The position numbers were made by a program, and so were the translations under genes. The notes beneath the pieces were generated by a model. That model saw nothing but the letters and a program-made list of their open reading frames with translations. It ran no database searches and was not told where the DNA came from. Positions 50,501 through 60,400 of a DNA stretch of 64,000 nucleotides are shown piece by piece. Within the stretch, counting starts at the first letter, position 1. Each line of letters starts with the position of its first letter. This DNA is from Bryobacterales bacterium (GTDB lineage Bacteria > Acidobacteriota > Terriglobia > Bryobacterales > Bryobacteraceae), in contig JADJWL010000004.1 in assembly GCA_016716385.1 (NCBI GenBank), forward strand, positions 310,001-374,000. The letters are read 5' to 3'.

Positions 50501-51802
50501 CTAGAGATCCTTGAGCAGTTGCTGCGCCGCGATCAGTAGCGGATCCCACACAGTGGCGAACGGCGGGGCGTAGGCCAGGTCAAGCTGTGCGAACTCCTCC
50601 ACGGTGAGGCGGGCGGTGAGAGCGGTGGCGGCGGTGTTGATACGTCCAGCCGTATCCTGCTCGCCCACCACCGTCGCGCCGAGCAGGCGGCCGCTGCGGC
50701 GGTCCGCGACCAGTTCGACGGTTGCGGGGCGTCCGCCCATGTACATGGCGCGCGACGGCGCCTCGATCCGCGCGGCGACGGCGTCGAAGCCGGCATCGCG
50801 CGCCATCGCGGCGGAGAGCCCCGTGACGCCGATGCCCAGGCCGAAGATCCCGACGATCCCGGTTCCGACGATGCCGGGAAAGCGCTCGCGATGTCCGGCT
50901 GCGTTGGCTCCGGCGATGCGTCCCATCTTGTTGGCGGATGTTCCGAGCGGATGGTAGACGGGCTGCGCTGTCACGCGGTGCAGATGCTCGGCGCAGTCTC
51001 CGGCGGCGTAGATTGCGGGAACATTCGTTTCCAGCAGATCGTTGACCGCAATTGCCCCGGTGCGGCCCAGCATGACGCCGGCCTCCGCCGCCAGTTCGGC
51101 GTTCGGCCGGAATCCGACGGCCAGAACCACGATATCGGCCGGCTCGCCCGCCACGTCATCCGAGCCAATCGCCGATACCTCGGCGGACAGCCGCAGCGGG
51201 ACGCCAAATTTGTCAATGTGCTTTGCGACGAGTTCCGTCAGCCACGGTTCGCCGCGCCGCAGCACGTTCGCGCCGCGGGTCATGACCGTGACTTCGAGCC
51301 CGTTGTACCGCAACGCTTCGGCCGCTTCCAGGCCCAGGTAGCCCGCGCCGACAACAACGGCGCGCTTCGGCTTCCGCTCTTGCAGGAAGGCCTGAATCGC
51401 TTCGGCCTGGGGGATCGTCTGCAGGGTGAAGATGTGCGGCTGCGCGGCGCCTGGCAACCCGGTCCGCGCCCGCGCCCCGGTGGCGAAGATCAGCCGGTCG
51501 TAACCGAGCCGCGAGCCGTCGGATAGCACCACTTCCCTCCGCGCCGGACTGACGGACTCCGCCGCGACCCCGGTGCGCACGTCGATCCCACGCTTCTCCC
51601 GCAGGTAGTCCGGCGTGTAGACGACCAGGCTCTGTGCGCGGAGCATCCGCCCTTCGAGAAAATAGGGCAGTCCGCACGCGCCATACGTCACGTACTCACC
51701 CTTTTCGATGACCGTGACCTCGCACGACGGATCGAGGCGTTTCGCTCGCGCCGCGGCGCTCATCCCCGCGGCAACGCCGCCAATGACGGCAATCCGGCTC
51801 AT
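50501..51802 (-). CDS. FAD-dependent pyridine nucleotide-disulfide oxidoreductase (CoA-disulfide reductase / NADH oxidase type)
   Basis: 433 residues. The FAD motif is VIGGVAAGMSAAARAKRLDP; the single active-site cysteine is C43 in YGACGLPYF, as in CoA-disulfide reductases and water-forming NADH oxidases. The NAD motif is VVGAGYLGLEAAEAL, the second FAD motif is NVPAIYAAGDCAE, and a dimerisation domain follows from about 325. The enzyme probably reduces a small disulfide or persulfide, or O2. The start overlaps the STAS gene stop by 4 nt (ATGA), an unusual partnership. Confidence 0.9.
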   Translation of the reverse strand: MSRIAVIGGVAAGMSAAARAKRLDPSCEVTVIEKGEYVTYGACGLPYFLEGRMLRAQSLVVYTPDYLREKRGIDVRTGVAAESVSPARREVVLSDGSRLGYDRLIFATGARARTGLPGAAQPHIFTLQTIPQAEAIQAFLQERKPKRAVVVGAGYLGLEAAEALRYNGLEVTVMTRGANVLRRGEPWLTELVAKHIDKFGVPLRLSAEVSAIGSDDVAGEPADIVVLAVGFRPNAELAAEAGVMLGRTGAIAVNDLLETNVPAIYAAGDCAEHLHRVTAQPVYHPLGTSANKMGRIAGANAAGHRERFPGIVGTGIVGIFGLGIGVTGLSAAMARDAGFDAVAARIEAPSRAMYMGGRPATVELVADRRSGRLLGATVVGEQDTAGRINTAATALTARLTVEEFAQLDLAYAPPFATVWDPLLIAAQQLLKDL

Positions 51803-52203
51803 GATTCCCGGTGGCTCTGGAGGAAGTTGAGGATATCGAACTTCTGGATCTTCCGATCGGGATAGAAGCTGTTGACCGCTTCCTGCTCGTCGTTGAAGAT
51901 CTCGAAGATCGTGGCCAGCTTGGTCATCACGAGCAGTTCGATGGTGCGCCGGGAGAGGTTCAACAGCTTCACAGCGCCGCCTGTCTTGTTCACCCGGCTC
52001 GCCGACATCACGATCGCACCGAGTCCGGTACTGTCGATGTAGTCGATGCCCGCCATGTTCAGGATGACCCGCGCTCCGTCAGACGAGGCGGCGCCCTGTA
52101 CGGCGTCGCGAAACTGTCCGGCCTCGTCACCGGCGCGGATCTCGCCGGTCAGGTCGAGAATGACAATGCCTTCGTGCTCCCGGCGCTTGATTTCGAGTGC
52201 CAT
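51799..52203 (-). CDS. STAS-domain anti-sigma factor antagonist
   Basis: 134 residues. The STAS core includes GIVILDLTGEIRAGDEAGQFRDAV and the phosphorylation site S58 in IDYIDSTGLGAIV. In the SpoIIAA/RsbV family the dephosphorylated form binds an anti-sigma kinase and frees its sigma factor. A 25-residue C-terminal extension (AVNSFYPDRKIQKFDILNFLQSHRES) exceeds the usual fold. No RsbW-type kinase or phosphatase lies nearby. Translation is coupled to the FAD oxidoreductase downstream. Confidence 0.9.
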   Translation of the reverse strand: MALEIKRREHEGIVILDLTGEIRAGDEAGQFRDAVQGAASSDGARVILNMAGIDYIDSTGLGAIVMSASRVNKTGGAVKLLNLSRRTIELLVMTKLATIFEIFNDEQEAVNSFYPDRKIQKFDILNFLQSHRES

Positions 52204-52234
52204 GCTGTTTCACAGAATTATCACACGCCGCGGG

Positions 52235-52882
52235 TCAGGGCAGTTCCTTCACGGCGATCGCGCGAAAGCGGTGAAATCCGGCTTCGGTCCAGCGCTTGCC
52301 GCGATGCACCTGCACGGCGATCATGCCGTCGCCGGCGCCGCCCGCGGCGTGATTGGCGCTGTCTGTCCAATCGAGAATCTGCACGCCGTTCATCCAGACC
52401 TGGATCCGCGGCGTCTCTCCCGTGATTCTGGCGCGCAGCGTGTTCCACTCGTCGCGCTTCCAGACCGTCCGCCAGCCAGACGCGGGCTGTATCTCGACGC
52501 CCTGGAGCCGCTCGCCATAGACACCGCCGACGCTGCCGCCCGGCAGGTAGTCGAGCATGATCTGGTAGGCCTGCCCGGCTTCGTTCGAACGCAGGAACAG
52601 CCCGCCGTCACAGCCCCAATCCGGCATCAACTCGATGTAGACCTCGAAGTTGCGGAAACGGCGATCCGTGAGCAGGATGCCTCCCTCTCCGTACGGCTGC
52701 TGCGTGCCGGTGAGGACGCCGTGCACGACCCGCCATTCCGGCGTCTTGCCGTGGTGATTCGTCTGACTGATGTGCCAGCCGGTCAGGTCGCGGCCGTTGA
52801 ACAGCGGCGTGAATCCTTCGGGGATCTCCGCCCCGAGCCAGGCCGGCAGAGCCAGAACGGCAAACAGCATCCAGTGTTTCAT
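52235..52882 (-). CDS. Exported DUF1080 (3-keto-disaccharide hydrolase-like) protein
   Basis: 215 residues with a signal peptide (MKHWMLFAVLALPAWLGA). The DUF1080 beta-jellyroll shows GFTPLFNGRDLTGWHISQ, EWRVVHGVLTG, FRNFEVYIELMPDWGCDGGLFLRS and WNTLRARITGETPRIQVWMNGVQILDWTD. Members bind or hydrolyse glycans, and some act on 3-keto-sugars. It lies 31 nt upstream of the STAS gene on the same strand and diverges from the sulfatase gene with a 59-nt gap. Confidence 0.88.
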   Translation of the reverse strand: MKHWMLFAVLALPAWLGAEIPEGFTPLFNGRDLTGWHISQTNHHGKTPEWRVVHGVLTGTQQPYGEGGILLTDRRFRNFEVYIELMPDWGCDGGLFLRSNEAGQAYQIMLDYLPGGSVGGVYGERLQGVEIQPASGWRTVWKRDEWNTLRARITGETPRIQVWMNGVQILDWTDSANHAAGGAGDGMIAVQVHRGKRWTEAGFHRFRAIAVKELP

Positions 52883-52941
52883 GAATGAGAATTGTCGTAC
52901 GTCCGGCGCACGCCCCGCAACGTGATACGCTCGAACAACCC

Positions 52942-54432
52942 ATGCCGACTCAAACGCGCAGGCAGTTTCTCTGGCAGGGCGCGGCCGCCGTCACGGGACG
53001 CTCGCGCCGCCCGAACATCCTACTCGCGCTCTCCGACGACCATTCGTTTCCGCACGTGAGCGCGGCCGGCGACCCGGTGGTGAAGACCCCGGCATTCGAC
53101 CGCGTGGCCCGGTCCGGGGTGCGTTTCCTCAACGGGTTTTGTCCGGCGCCGGGGTGCGCCCCGTCGCGGGCGGCGCTGCTCACCAGCCGCAACATCTGGC
53201 AGCTCGAAGAGGCCGGCACGCACGCCAGCCTGTTTCCGAAGAAGTGGCCTGTCTACACAGAAGTGCTGGCCGAAGCCGGGTACTTCGTGGGGCTGACGGG
53301 CAAGGGCGCTGGTCCTTGCAACTATGCGGACGCAGGCTGGAAGCACAACCCGGCCGGTCCGGCGTTCGATGACCGGAAGATCGGCAAGACCGATCTCACA
53401 ATCCGCAATCTCGACTACGCGGCCAACTTCCAGGACTTCCTTCGAGCCAAGCCCGCGGATCAGCCCTTCTGCTTCTGGTTCGGCTGTTCGGAGCCGCATC
53501 GGGCCTACGCGTTGGGCTCCGGCAGGCGTGCGGGCATGGATCCCGCGCGGGTCGCGGTTCCGGGCTTCCTGCCGGACGAGCCTGAGATCCGCTCCGACAT
53601 CCTCGACTACTACCTCGAAATCCAACACTTCGACGCGCACCTGGGGAAGATGCTGGAGATACTCGAAGCGGCCGGCGAACTGGAGAACACGCTGATCGTC
53701 GTCTCCGGCGACAACGGGATGCCGTTTCCGCGGGCGAAGGCGAACCTGTACGAGTTCGGCATCCACCCGCCGATGGCGATTGCCTGGGCGGCGGGATTCC
53801 AGGGCAACCGCGAAGTCGAGGATCTGGTTACCTTCATAGACTTCGGACCGACGTTCTACGAAGCCGCCGGCGTCCGCGCGCCGCGCGGACTGACGGGCCG
53901 CAGTCTGCTGCCGGTCTTGAAGTCGGGCAAGTCCGGACAGGTGGATCCGGCGTTCACGCAGATCGTCAGCGGACGCGAACGCCACTCCCACGCGCGCTTC
54001 GACAACCTCGGCTACCCGTGCCGGGCATTGCGGACGCCGGAGTACCTGTACATCCGCAACTTCAAGCCGGACCTGTGGCCGGCGGGCGACCCGCCTGGCT
54101 ACCACGACATCGACGATTCGCCCTCCAAGCGCTTCATGCTGGAGCGCCAGGACCGCCTGTTCGAACTGGGCTTCGGGAAACGTCCGGCCGAAGAGCTGTA
54201 CGAGGTCCGGCGCGATCCCGCTTGCATCGAGAACGTGGCGGTACAACCCGAGCACGCCTCGACGCTCCGGCGCGTGCGTGGCCAGCTCGAGAGGACGCTC
54301 AAGGCGCAGGGCGATCCGCGCATGGGGCGGCGCGGCGCGATCTTTGACAGCTACCCGCGCTTCTCGGCAATGCGTCCGGAACTCGGAGGCTTCGCCGAAC
54401 AGGGCCAGTACAATCCGAAGTTTAGACGGTAA
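52942..54432 (+). CDS. Sulfatase, cysteine type, Tat-signal-like
   Basis: 496 residues from ATG 52942; an earlier in-frame ATG (52885) lies in the divergent gap and lacks signal features. The N-terminus TRRQFLWQGAAAVTG looks like a Tat signal. The catalytic cysteine C72 in GCAPSRAALLTSR is the CxPSR motif converted to formylglycine, with metal ligands D32/D33 (LSDDHSFP) and late Asp-Asn in VVSGDNGMPF. It cleaves sulfate esters, probably of polysaccharides. No FGE or anSME activase gene is in the window. TACGCT ends 10 nt before ATG. Its stop lies 3 nt from the stop of the opposing LMF gene. Confidence 0.92.
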   Translation: MPTQTRRQFLWQGAAAVTGRSRRPNILLALSDDHSFPHVSAAGDPVVKTPAFDRVARSGVRFLNGFCPAPGCAPSRAALLTSRNIWQLEEAGTHASLFPKKWPVYTEVLAEAGYFVGLTGKGAGPCNYADAGWKHNPAGPAFDDRKIGKTDLTIRNLDYAANFQDFLRAKPADQPFCFWFGCSEPHRAYALGSGRRAGMDPARVAVPGFLPDEPEIRSDILDYYLEIQHFDAHLGKMLEILEAAGELENTLIVVSGDNGMPFPRAKANLYEFGIHPPMAIAWAAGFQGNREVEDLVTFIDFGPTFYEAAGVRAPRGLTGRSLLPVLKSGKSGQVDPAFTQIVSGRERHSHARFDNLGYPCRALRTPEYLYIRNFKPDLWPAGDPPGYHDIDDSPSKRFMLERQDRLFELGFGKRPAEELYEVRRDPACIENVAVQPEHASTLRRVRGQLERTLKAQGDPRMGRRGAIFDSYPRFSAMRPELGGFAEQGQYNPKFRR

Positions 54433-54435
54433 GCC

Positions 54436-55782
54436 CTACCGCACCAGCGAAACAGCCGGATAGTACGATCCGCGCAGCTCGCGCCTCCACCAGGCGGGAC
54501 GCTGCCGGCTGAAGCGATAGTCGTAAAGTTGTGCCCGGATATAGCGCGGCGGCCCGCCGGGAAACGGGTTGTGCGCCAGCAGCGACAGCACGGGCGGCGA
54601 GCCTTCCAGCAGCCGCTGCAGCAACATGCGGAACCAGGGGTGGCGTTCCGGGCGGCTCAGCGCCGCGAACCAGAGCTGCCAGTCCACGCGGGGCATGTGC
54701 GGCGCCACGACGGGAGGTGCGCGGCCGGGATCTCCCGGCTTGTAGCGGAACTCGTAAGGCTTCCACATTTCGCCGTCGTTGCTGCCTTCGATCACGATCT
54801 CGGGCCGGCTGGTCGTCATCACGGCGAACAGCCCGTAGGCGTGTACCACGTGATAGCGGCTGAGCCAGGCAAACGCGCTGCGCGCCGCCTCGGGCGCACG
54901 TCCGGTCATCGCCCAGAGCTGGGCCGCTCCGCCGGCGATCACGATCGCGGCGACCGCAACCACCAGCCTTCTTCTCCAGCGCGGCTCGGCAGGCAGACCC
55001 TCCTTGCCGCCTTCGTCCCAGAGGAGAAGGCAGAGCGCCAGCGTGAGGAAGTTGAAGAAGCCGTAGTTGCCGGTCAGCAGGATCGCCACCTGCGAACCTC
55101 CCAGGAGCAGCGCGGCGATGCGCCATGGGTTCCCCGGAAAGAAGAGCAGAAACGGCACGAGCAGTTCAACTGCGAGCAGAATGATACCGGACGCCGATTG
55201 GACGGCGTCCGGCAGACGGTGAGCGTACCAGGCGACCGGGTTCGGCAAGGGTTGCGTTTCGTAGTGGAAGTTCAGCGCGGTGAAGCTGCGCCAGGTGGGG
55301 TCGCCACTGAAGAGCTTCACCAGTCCGGAGCAGAACATGAGCCGGAATAGCAGGAGGCGGTAGAGCCAGAACACCACTTGCGACGGCGCCCACGGGGACG
55401 CGAACAGAATCGCCAGAAAGCCTGCCTCAAGCAGCAGCGCGTCCCATTGAAACGTGAAGAAGTCCTGCCCCAGGCCGTCAACGGAGAAGTAGACAATCCA
55501 GAGCGACGCAAACAGCCATGCCCGCGGGCGAACCATCGCCGCGGCGGCCAAGGCGAATCCGGCCCACGGCAGAGCCGTCAGGAATGCGTCGCCGGAGCTG
55601 ATCCACGCCAGATTCGGAAACAGCCAGAAGCGGCTGGCGCCATGGCGCGAGGCCACTTCGGCCAGGAGGTCCGCCGCGGGTAGCAGGCCCTGGCTCCCGA
55701 CGAGCGCCGCCGCCTGCACACCGAACGACGCGAACGCGCACGCGTAGATCGCCGCCAGAACCCGCAGGAACGGCGTCCGCAC
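54436..55782 (-). CDS. Lipase maturation factor (LMF)-family membrane protein
   Basis: 448 residues with about 8 membrane helices. The N-terminal DoxX-like membrane part includes LYRLLLFRLMFCSGLVKLFSGDPTWRSFTALNFHYETQPLPNPVAWYAHRLP. The C-terminal part has the LMF signature EIVIEGSNDGEMWKPYEFRYKPGDPGRAPPVVAPHMPRVDWQLWFAA and NPFPGGPPRYIRAQLYDYRF. In animals LMF1 helps fold lipases in the ER. Bacterial members are common in Acidobacteriota and Planctomycetes and have no proven role. It follows the large haem/HEAT gene by 3 nt, at the end of a long minus-strand run. Confidence 0.88.
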   Translation of the reverse strand: MRTPFLRVLAAIYACAFASFGVQAAALVGSQGLLPAADLLAEVASRHGASRFWLFPNLAWISSGDAFLTALPWAGFALAAAAMVRPRAWLFASLWIVYFSVDGLGQDFFTFQWDALLLEAGFLAILFASPWAPSQVVFWLYRLLLFRLMFCSGLVKLFSGDPTWRSFTALNFHYETQPLPNPVAWYAHRLPDAVQSASGIILLAVELLVPFLLFFPGNPWRIAALLLGGSQVAILLTGNYGFFNFLTLALCLLLWDEGGKEGLPAEPRWRRRLVVAVAAIVIAGGAAQLWAMTGRAPEAARSAFAWLSRYHVVHAYGLFAVMTTSRPEIVIEGSNDGEMWKPYEFRYKPGDPGRAPPVVAPHMPRVDWQLWFAALSRPERHPWFRMLLQRLLEGSPPVLSLLAHNPFPGGPPRYIRAQLYDYRFSRQRPAWWRRELRGSYYPAVSLVR

Positions 55783-55785
55783 GCC

Positions 55786-58758
55786 TCAGAGTCCGCCGCG
55801 CAGGTAGCCGAGAATGTCGGCCATGCCCTGATGGCTAATGGTCTTCTCGAACTCCTCCGGCATCAGCGAAACCGATGAGGCCCGGATCTCCGCCACATCG
55901 CCGCGCAGCACGCTCTGGTCACCCTCGTCGGAACCGCCGCGGAGGGTGATCACGGAGGGCGTCTCGTTGACGATGACGCCGTCGAAGATGCGGCCGTCCT
56001 TCGTTGTGACGATGTAGTTCGTATAGCGCGGCTCGATCGAGTAGCTGGGATTCAGGATGGAGAGCAGCAGTTCCTCTTTGCTCTTGTTATTGATGCCGGA
56101 AAGATCGGGCCCGACCCGGCTTCCCTCGCGCCGCGAGGAATGGCAGCGGGCGCAGTTCTCGTCGAACAACGCCTTGCCCCGCTCCACGTTCGACGACATC
56201 GTAAGCGACGGCCGGTAGTCTTCGAACACCTTCATCCGGTCTTCCGTCTGGGCCTCGATCAGTTTGCGCGCGCGGTCGCCCATTTCAAGCAGGCGGGCTC
56301 GCGCCGTGATGTCGAGCGCGGCCGCTTCGATCCGCCCGTCCTCCAGAGCCTCCAGCAGCAGGGGCAAACGGGACTGCGCGCCGAGCAGCGCGGCGATCGT
56401 CTTTGCGCGGGCGTCCGGTGAGTAGCTCCGCCAGCCGGCGAGCATGAGCGGACCGACTCGTGGATCGTCGAACGCCGCCAGAGAGTCGATCGCCGCGACC
56501 TGTACCGCGGAAGGGGGGTTCGCGCCGAGCACCTTTTCGATCACGGGCGCGACATCGTCGAGTTTCCCGCCGCGCAGCGCACGGACCGCCTTCACGCGGC
56601 GCTCTGGCGCCAGGTTCTCCTGGGTGGCATCCCGCAGCGCGCGGGCGACGACGGCGCGCAATTCGAAGTGGCGGGCGACTTCCCAGGCAGCCAGTTGCGT
56701 CTCTTCGTCCGGCCGGTCGATCAATTTCTCCAACTCGGCCTCGGCTTGCGGGGCGCGCAGTCCGGAGGCGTTCACCAACTGCAAGCCCCTGGCGAGCCCC
56801 TCCAGCACCGGCTTCGGCTTGTCGAGGCGCGCGATCAGCGCCATCGCCTGACCCAGTTCGGCGGGACGCTTCCGCGCGCCGATCAGCGAGGCCACTCCCG
56901 GCAGCAGCGGGCTTCCCGGACGCGGCGCCAGCGTGGGCAGGACCTGCGCCGGATTGTGAGCCACCGACGTCAGCACGGCGATCCGGAACCAGCGATCGGT
57001 TTCGTGACGCGCGGCGATCGCGCTCAAGGCAGTGACTGCCCGGGGATCGAGCAGATCGCCGCGGCGCATCTCGCCCAGCGAAAGCGCTACCTGGAATTGC
57101 ACGCGCGGCTCGGCATCGTCCGCCAGCGCCAGGACCTTCGGAGCCAGCGCCGGAAGGAACCGCTCGGCCAGACGCACGGCTTGCTCGCGGACGCCGGCGT
57201 GTCCGTCGCCGAGCGCGCGGTCGACCGATGCCTGGTCGAGCTCGCCGATGCCTTCGAGCATCCACAGCGCATGCGTGCGGCCGACGGGTTTCGCACTGCG
57301 CGCCAGTTCCCGCAACGCCGGCGCCACCGACTTGTCCTGACGCTCGAGCAGCAGCCGCTGCGCCGTCTGGCGATGCCATCCGTTCTCGTGATCCAGCAGC
57401 GGAACCAGCTCGGCTGAACTCATGTCACCGAGATTGACCTTGAGTCCCCGATTCGTGCGCCGGTTCTTCGGGACGAAGCGGTAGATGCGGCCCATCGTAT
57501 CGCCGCTCCAGAAATCCATGCCCTTCTTGATCTCTTCCGGGATCGACTCGGGCGTTTCGATGAACTCGCGATAGATGTCGGCAACGTAGAGCAGGCCGTC
57601 GGGAGCATTGGCGAAATTGCACGGGCGGAACCAGACGTCGGTCGAAGCAAGGAACTCGACATCCGCCTTCGCGGGAGCGGCCGTAAAGGTAACGCCGCGG
57701 GGCGTCAGAATATCGCGGCGGATGAGATTGCCGTTGACCTCGCCCGTGAACAGATTGCCGCGGTACTCCTCGGGAAACGCGTCACCGTTGTAGACCGTGC
57801 CGCCGCTGGCCGCGGTGAAGTATCCGCCCACGTGCTCCACGCGGTTCGGCTGCGTTTCGCGATAACGCTCCTGACGAAGCTTGGTGCGGGCTTCGCGCCA
57901 TGCCTGTGGCTTGGTGAGAGGGTGCAACGGCACGGACGCCGCGATCTCCCCGTACAGGTTCTCCGACAACAATCCCGTTTCGAGGAAGGGCGCTCGTGCG
58001 ACGTAGTGCATCGGCACGACGGAGTGCCGCAGGTGAACCGTATTCTGCGTCTGGAAGCGGTTGCCCCAGTCGTCGAACGTCATGCCATATTGCGTCGGGC
58101 CGCTCGCGGCCTCGCCGACGCCGCGGACGGGATGGAACCGGAAGTCCGCGCCGCGGACCAGGACCGGCGGGCGCTCGGGGTGCGCCACCGTGGTGACCGA
58201 ACCGTTCGACCCGGTATTGGCGGCGTAGATCCAGTTGTCGATGGATAGGCGCGGGTTGGTGATCCGCGCTTCGGGGTTGACCAGTGGGAACCCGGTAAAC
58301 AGCACCGTGCGCTCGTCCGCTTTGCCGTCGCCGTTCGTGTCGCGCAGGTAGAAGATCTCCGGGGCAGCCGTCACGATCAGCCCGCCTTTCCACGGCATGA
58401 GTCCGCTCACCTGGAGCACCTGTTCGGCGTAGACGGCGCTGTGCTCGTACTTGCCGTCACCATCCCGGTCTTCGAGCAGGCGGATGCGCGACCGGGCCGG
58501 TTTGCCCTTCGGCGGATCGTCAGGGTAATCGAGCATTTCGGCGACGTAGACGCGGCCGTATTCGTCAAAGGCGAGTTCGACCGGATCGATCACGTCCGGC
58601 TCGGTAAGAAACGCTTCGATCGTGAAGTCTTCGCTGAGCCGGAAACTCTCGAGAGCCTTGGCGGGCGCCAGCGGAAGGTCCCGCCGGTCGCGGCTGCAAC
58701 CGCTCAAGGACATAATCATCATCATCGCGAGGAGAGCAAGAAACCAGCGCATCGGCAT
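55786..58758 (-). CDS. Membrane-bound dehydrogenase-type lipoprotein with HEAT repeats and PVC-type cytochrome c domain
   Basis: About 990 residues. ATG 58758 (or 58752) is preferred over the far GTG at 58770, because TACGCT lies just upstream and the lipoprotein signal MRWFLALLAMMMIMSLSGC starts at 58752. Domain order: a six-bladed sugar-dehydrogenase-like propeller (about 40-430; DPVELAFDEYGRVYVAEM), HEAT-type helical repeats (about 450-810), and a C-terminal cytochrome c with CARCH and GSRVGPDLSGI (about 850-990). This layout is the PVC-type heme-binding family. It is thought to oxidise sugars or alcohols in the envelope. The position in the run after PQQ and cytochrome genes fits a shared electron path. 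Confidence 0.9.
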   Translation of the reverse strand: MPMRWFLALLAMMMIMSLSGCSRDRRDLPLAPAKALESFRLSEDFTIEAFLTEPDVIDPVELAFDEYGRVYVAEMLDYPDDPPKGKPARSRIRLLEDRDGDGKYEHSAVYAEQVLQVSGLMPWKGGLIVTAAPEIFYLRDTNGDGKADERTVLFTGFPLVNPEARITNPRLSIDNWIYAANTGSNGSVTTVAHPERPPVLVRGADFRFHPVRGVGEAASGPTQYGMTFDDWGNRFQTQNTVHLRHSVVPMHYVARAPFLETGLLSENLYGEIAASVPLHPLTKPQAWREARTKLRQERYRETQPNRVEHVGGYFTAASGGTVYNGDAFPEEYRGNLFTGEVNGNLIRRDILTPRGVTFTAAPAKADVEFLASTDVWFRPCNFANAPDGLLYVADIYREFIETPESIPEEIKKGMDFWSGDTMGRIYRFVPKNRRTNRGLKVNLGDMSSAELVPLLDHENGWHRQTAQRLLLERQDKSVAPALRELARSAKPVGRTHALWMLEGIGELDQASVDRALGDGHAGVREQAVRLAERFLPALAPKVLALADDAEPRVQFQVALSLGEMRRGDLLDPRAVTALSAIAARHETDRWFRIAVLTSVAHNPAQVLPTLAPRPGSPLLPGVASLIGARKRPAELGQAMALIARLDKPKPVLEGLARGLQLVNASGLRAPQAEAELEKLIDRPDEETQLAAWEVARHFELRAVVARALRDATQENLAPERRVKAVRALRGGKLDDVAPVIEKVLGANPPSAVQVAAIDSLAAFDDPRVGPLMLAGWRSYSPDARAKTIAALLGAQSRLPLLLEALEDGRIEAAALDITARARLLEMGDRARKLIEAQTEDRMKVFEDYRPSLTMSSNVERGKALFDENCARCHSSRREGSRVGPDLSGINNKSKEELLLSILNPSYSIEPRYTNYIVTTKDGRIFDGVIVNETPSVITLRGGSDEGDQSVLRGDVAEIRASSVSLMPEEFEKTISHQGMADILGYLRGGL

Positions 58759-58783
58759 ATCAGTAATCACTTAGCGTAACGGA

Positions 58784-60400
58784 TCAGCGTCCCGTGAGCT
58801 GACGCACCCGCTCCTGGTCGGCAGCGGCGCCGGCGGCGTCTCCCGTTTCGCGCTTGGCCACGGAACGGTTGTGGTAGGCGTTGGCGTAATCCGGGCGCAG
58901 GCGGACGGCTTCGTCGAAGTCGGCGATGGCGCGGTCCCAATCCCGCAGGCGCAGGTAAGCGAAACCGCGGGCGTTGTAGGCAGTCGCGAGATTCGGGCGC
59001 AGCCGGATCGCCTCGGTAAGCACTTCGACCGCTTCGGCGGGACGCCCCTGGTTGGTCAACTCGCGGCCGCGCCGGTCCAGTTCCAGCGGGTCGGCGGACG
59101 CCGGTTTGGCCGGGGGAGGTTTCGGAGCGGCCGGCACGGGCGGCGGAGGCGGCGTGGCTCCCGGTTCCGGCTTGGGTTCGGGCTCGGGAGCGGCGGCAGG
59201 GAGCGCGGGGGCCTCTGCCACGACCGGGGCGGGCGCCGGCTGGTCCTGCGCCAATTTCGCCAGAGCCTTGTCCTTCACGATGCGTGCCTCGACGTAGTCC
59301 GGCCGCAGCTTCAACGCCTCCTCGACGTCGCGCAACGCCTCGTCAGCGCGTCCGAGCAGGAACAGCGCGCTACCCCGGGCGTACCATGCCTCGGCATTGC
59401 GGGGATCGAGGCGGATGGCTTCGCCGCGATCGGCCAGGCCCTCCTCGTGCATGCCCAGCATGTGATACGAGCCCCCCCGCGCGAGGTACGACTCGGCGTG
59501 CTTCGGCCGCAGCCTGACCGCCTCGATGCGGTCCGCCAGCGACTTCTCATACTCCCGCATTTCGGCATACGCCGCGCCCCGCGACAGGTGCGCCTCGGCA
59601 TGGCCCGGATTCAGGCGCAGCGACTCGCTGAGATCGTGAATCGCGTTCTCGTAGTATTCGAGCATGCGATACGCTTCGCCACGCAGCAGGTAGGCCCGCG
59701 CCGAATCCGGCTTGAGCGCCAGCGCCTTGTCGAAGTCGGTCACCGCGCGGGCAAACTGCGCGAGTTGCCCGTAGGCATAACCGCGTTCCAGATACGCATC
59801 GGCGCGGTTGCCGTCCAGGCGCAGGACTTCGTCGAAGGCATCAATGGCGTCACGGAAGCGCTGCAACGCCATGTACGCTAAGCCACGCTCCATGTACGGC
59901 TCCGGGTTGTCGAGCCGAAGCCGGATCGCCGCGGCGAAGTCCGTAAGCGCGCGCTCGAACTGGCCGAGTTTGCGCAGCGCGGAGCCCCGGCCCAGGTAGA
60001 CCGACGGGTGCTCGTGCCCGAGTTCGATGGCGCGGGAATAGTCATCCAGGGCACGCTCCGGAAAGTCCATCGCCATGTGCGCTTCGGCGCGAGCGGCGAA
60101 CGCCGGGGCAAACGTGGGACCCGCGCGCACCGCATTCGTCAGATCGTCGACTGCCTGCTGGTACCGCCCGCGGCCGAAGGCACACCGGGAACGTCCGACC
60201 CAGGCCTGCAGATGGTCGGGGTCCAACTGCAGCACCTCGGTGAACAGGACAGTCGCCGCGTCGCACTGGCCCGCCGCCTGCCGCTCCAGGGCCTGCTTCA
60301 TGAGGCGGTCCACCTTCTTCCGGTCCACGCGCTGCGCTCCTGCCGGGAGAATGCAGATCGCCAGAACGGCAACCCAGGCGATTCGTATCCAATGGTTCAT
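58784..60400 (-). CDS. Exported tetratricopeptide-repeat protein with Pro-rich linker
   Basis: 538 residues with a signal peptide (HWIRIAWVAVLAICILPAGAQ). About ten 34-residue TPRs form one block (about 25-390), for example AYLERGYAYGQLAQFARAVTDFDKALAL. A 60-residue Ala/Pro linker (about 392-450) follows, with PPPPPVPAAPKPPPAKPA, and then two to three further TPRs to the end. This looks like an envelope scaffold with two arms. No enzyme domain is seen. Its start overlaps the DinB-like gene stop by 4 nt. Confidence 0.88.
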   Translation of the reverse strand: MNHWIRIAWVAVLAICILPAGAQRVDRKKVDRLMKQALERQAAGQCDAATVLFTEVLQLDPDHLQAWVGRSRCAFGRGRYQQAVDDLTNAVRAGPTFAPAFAARAEAHMAMDFPERALDDYSRAIELGHEHPSVYLGRGSALRKLGQFERALTDFAAAIRLRLDNPEPYMERGLAYMALQRFRDAIDAFDEVLRLDGNRADAYLERGYAYGQLAQFARAVTDFDKALALKPDSARAYLLRGEAYRMLEYYENAIHDLSESLRLNPGHAEAHLSRGAAYAEMREYEKSLADRIEAVRLRPKHAESYLARGGSYHMLGMHEEGLADRGEAIRLDPRNAEAWYARGSALFLLGRADEALRDVEEALKLRPDYVEARIVKDKALAKLAQDQPAPAPVVAEAPALPAAAPEPEPKPEPGATPPPPPVPAAPKPPPAKPASADPLELDRRGRELTNQGRPAEAVEVLTEAIRLRPNLATAYNARGFAYLRLRDWDRAIADFDEAVRLRPDYANAYHNRSVAKRETGDAAGAAADQERVRQLTGR

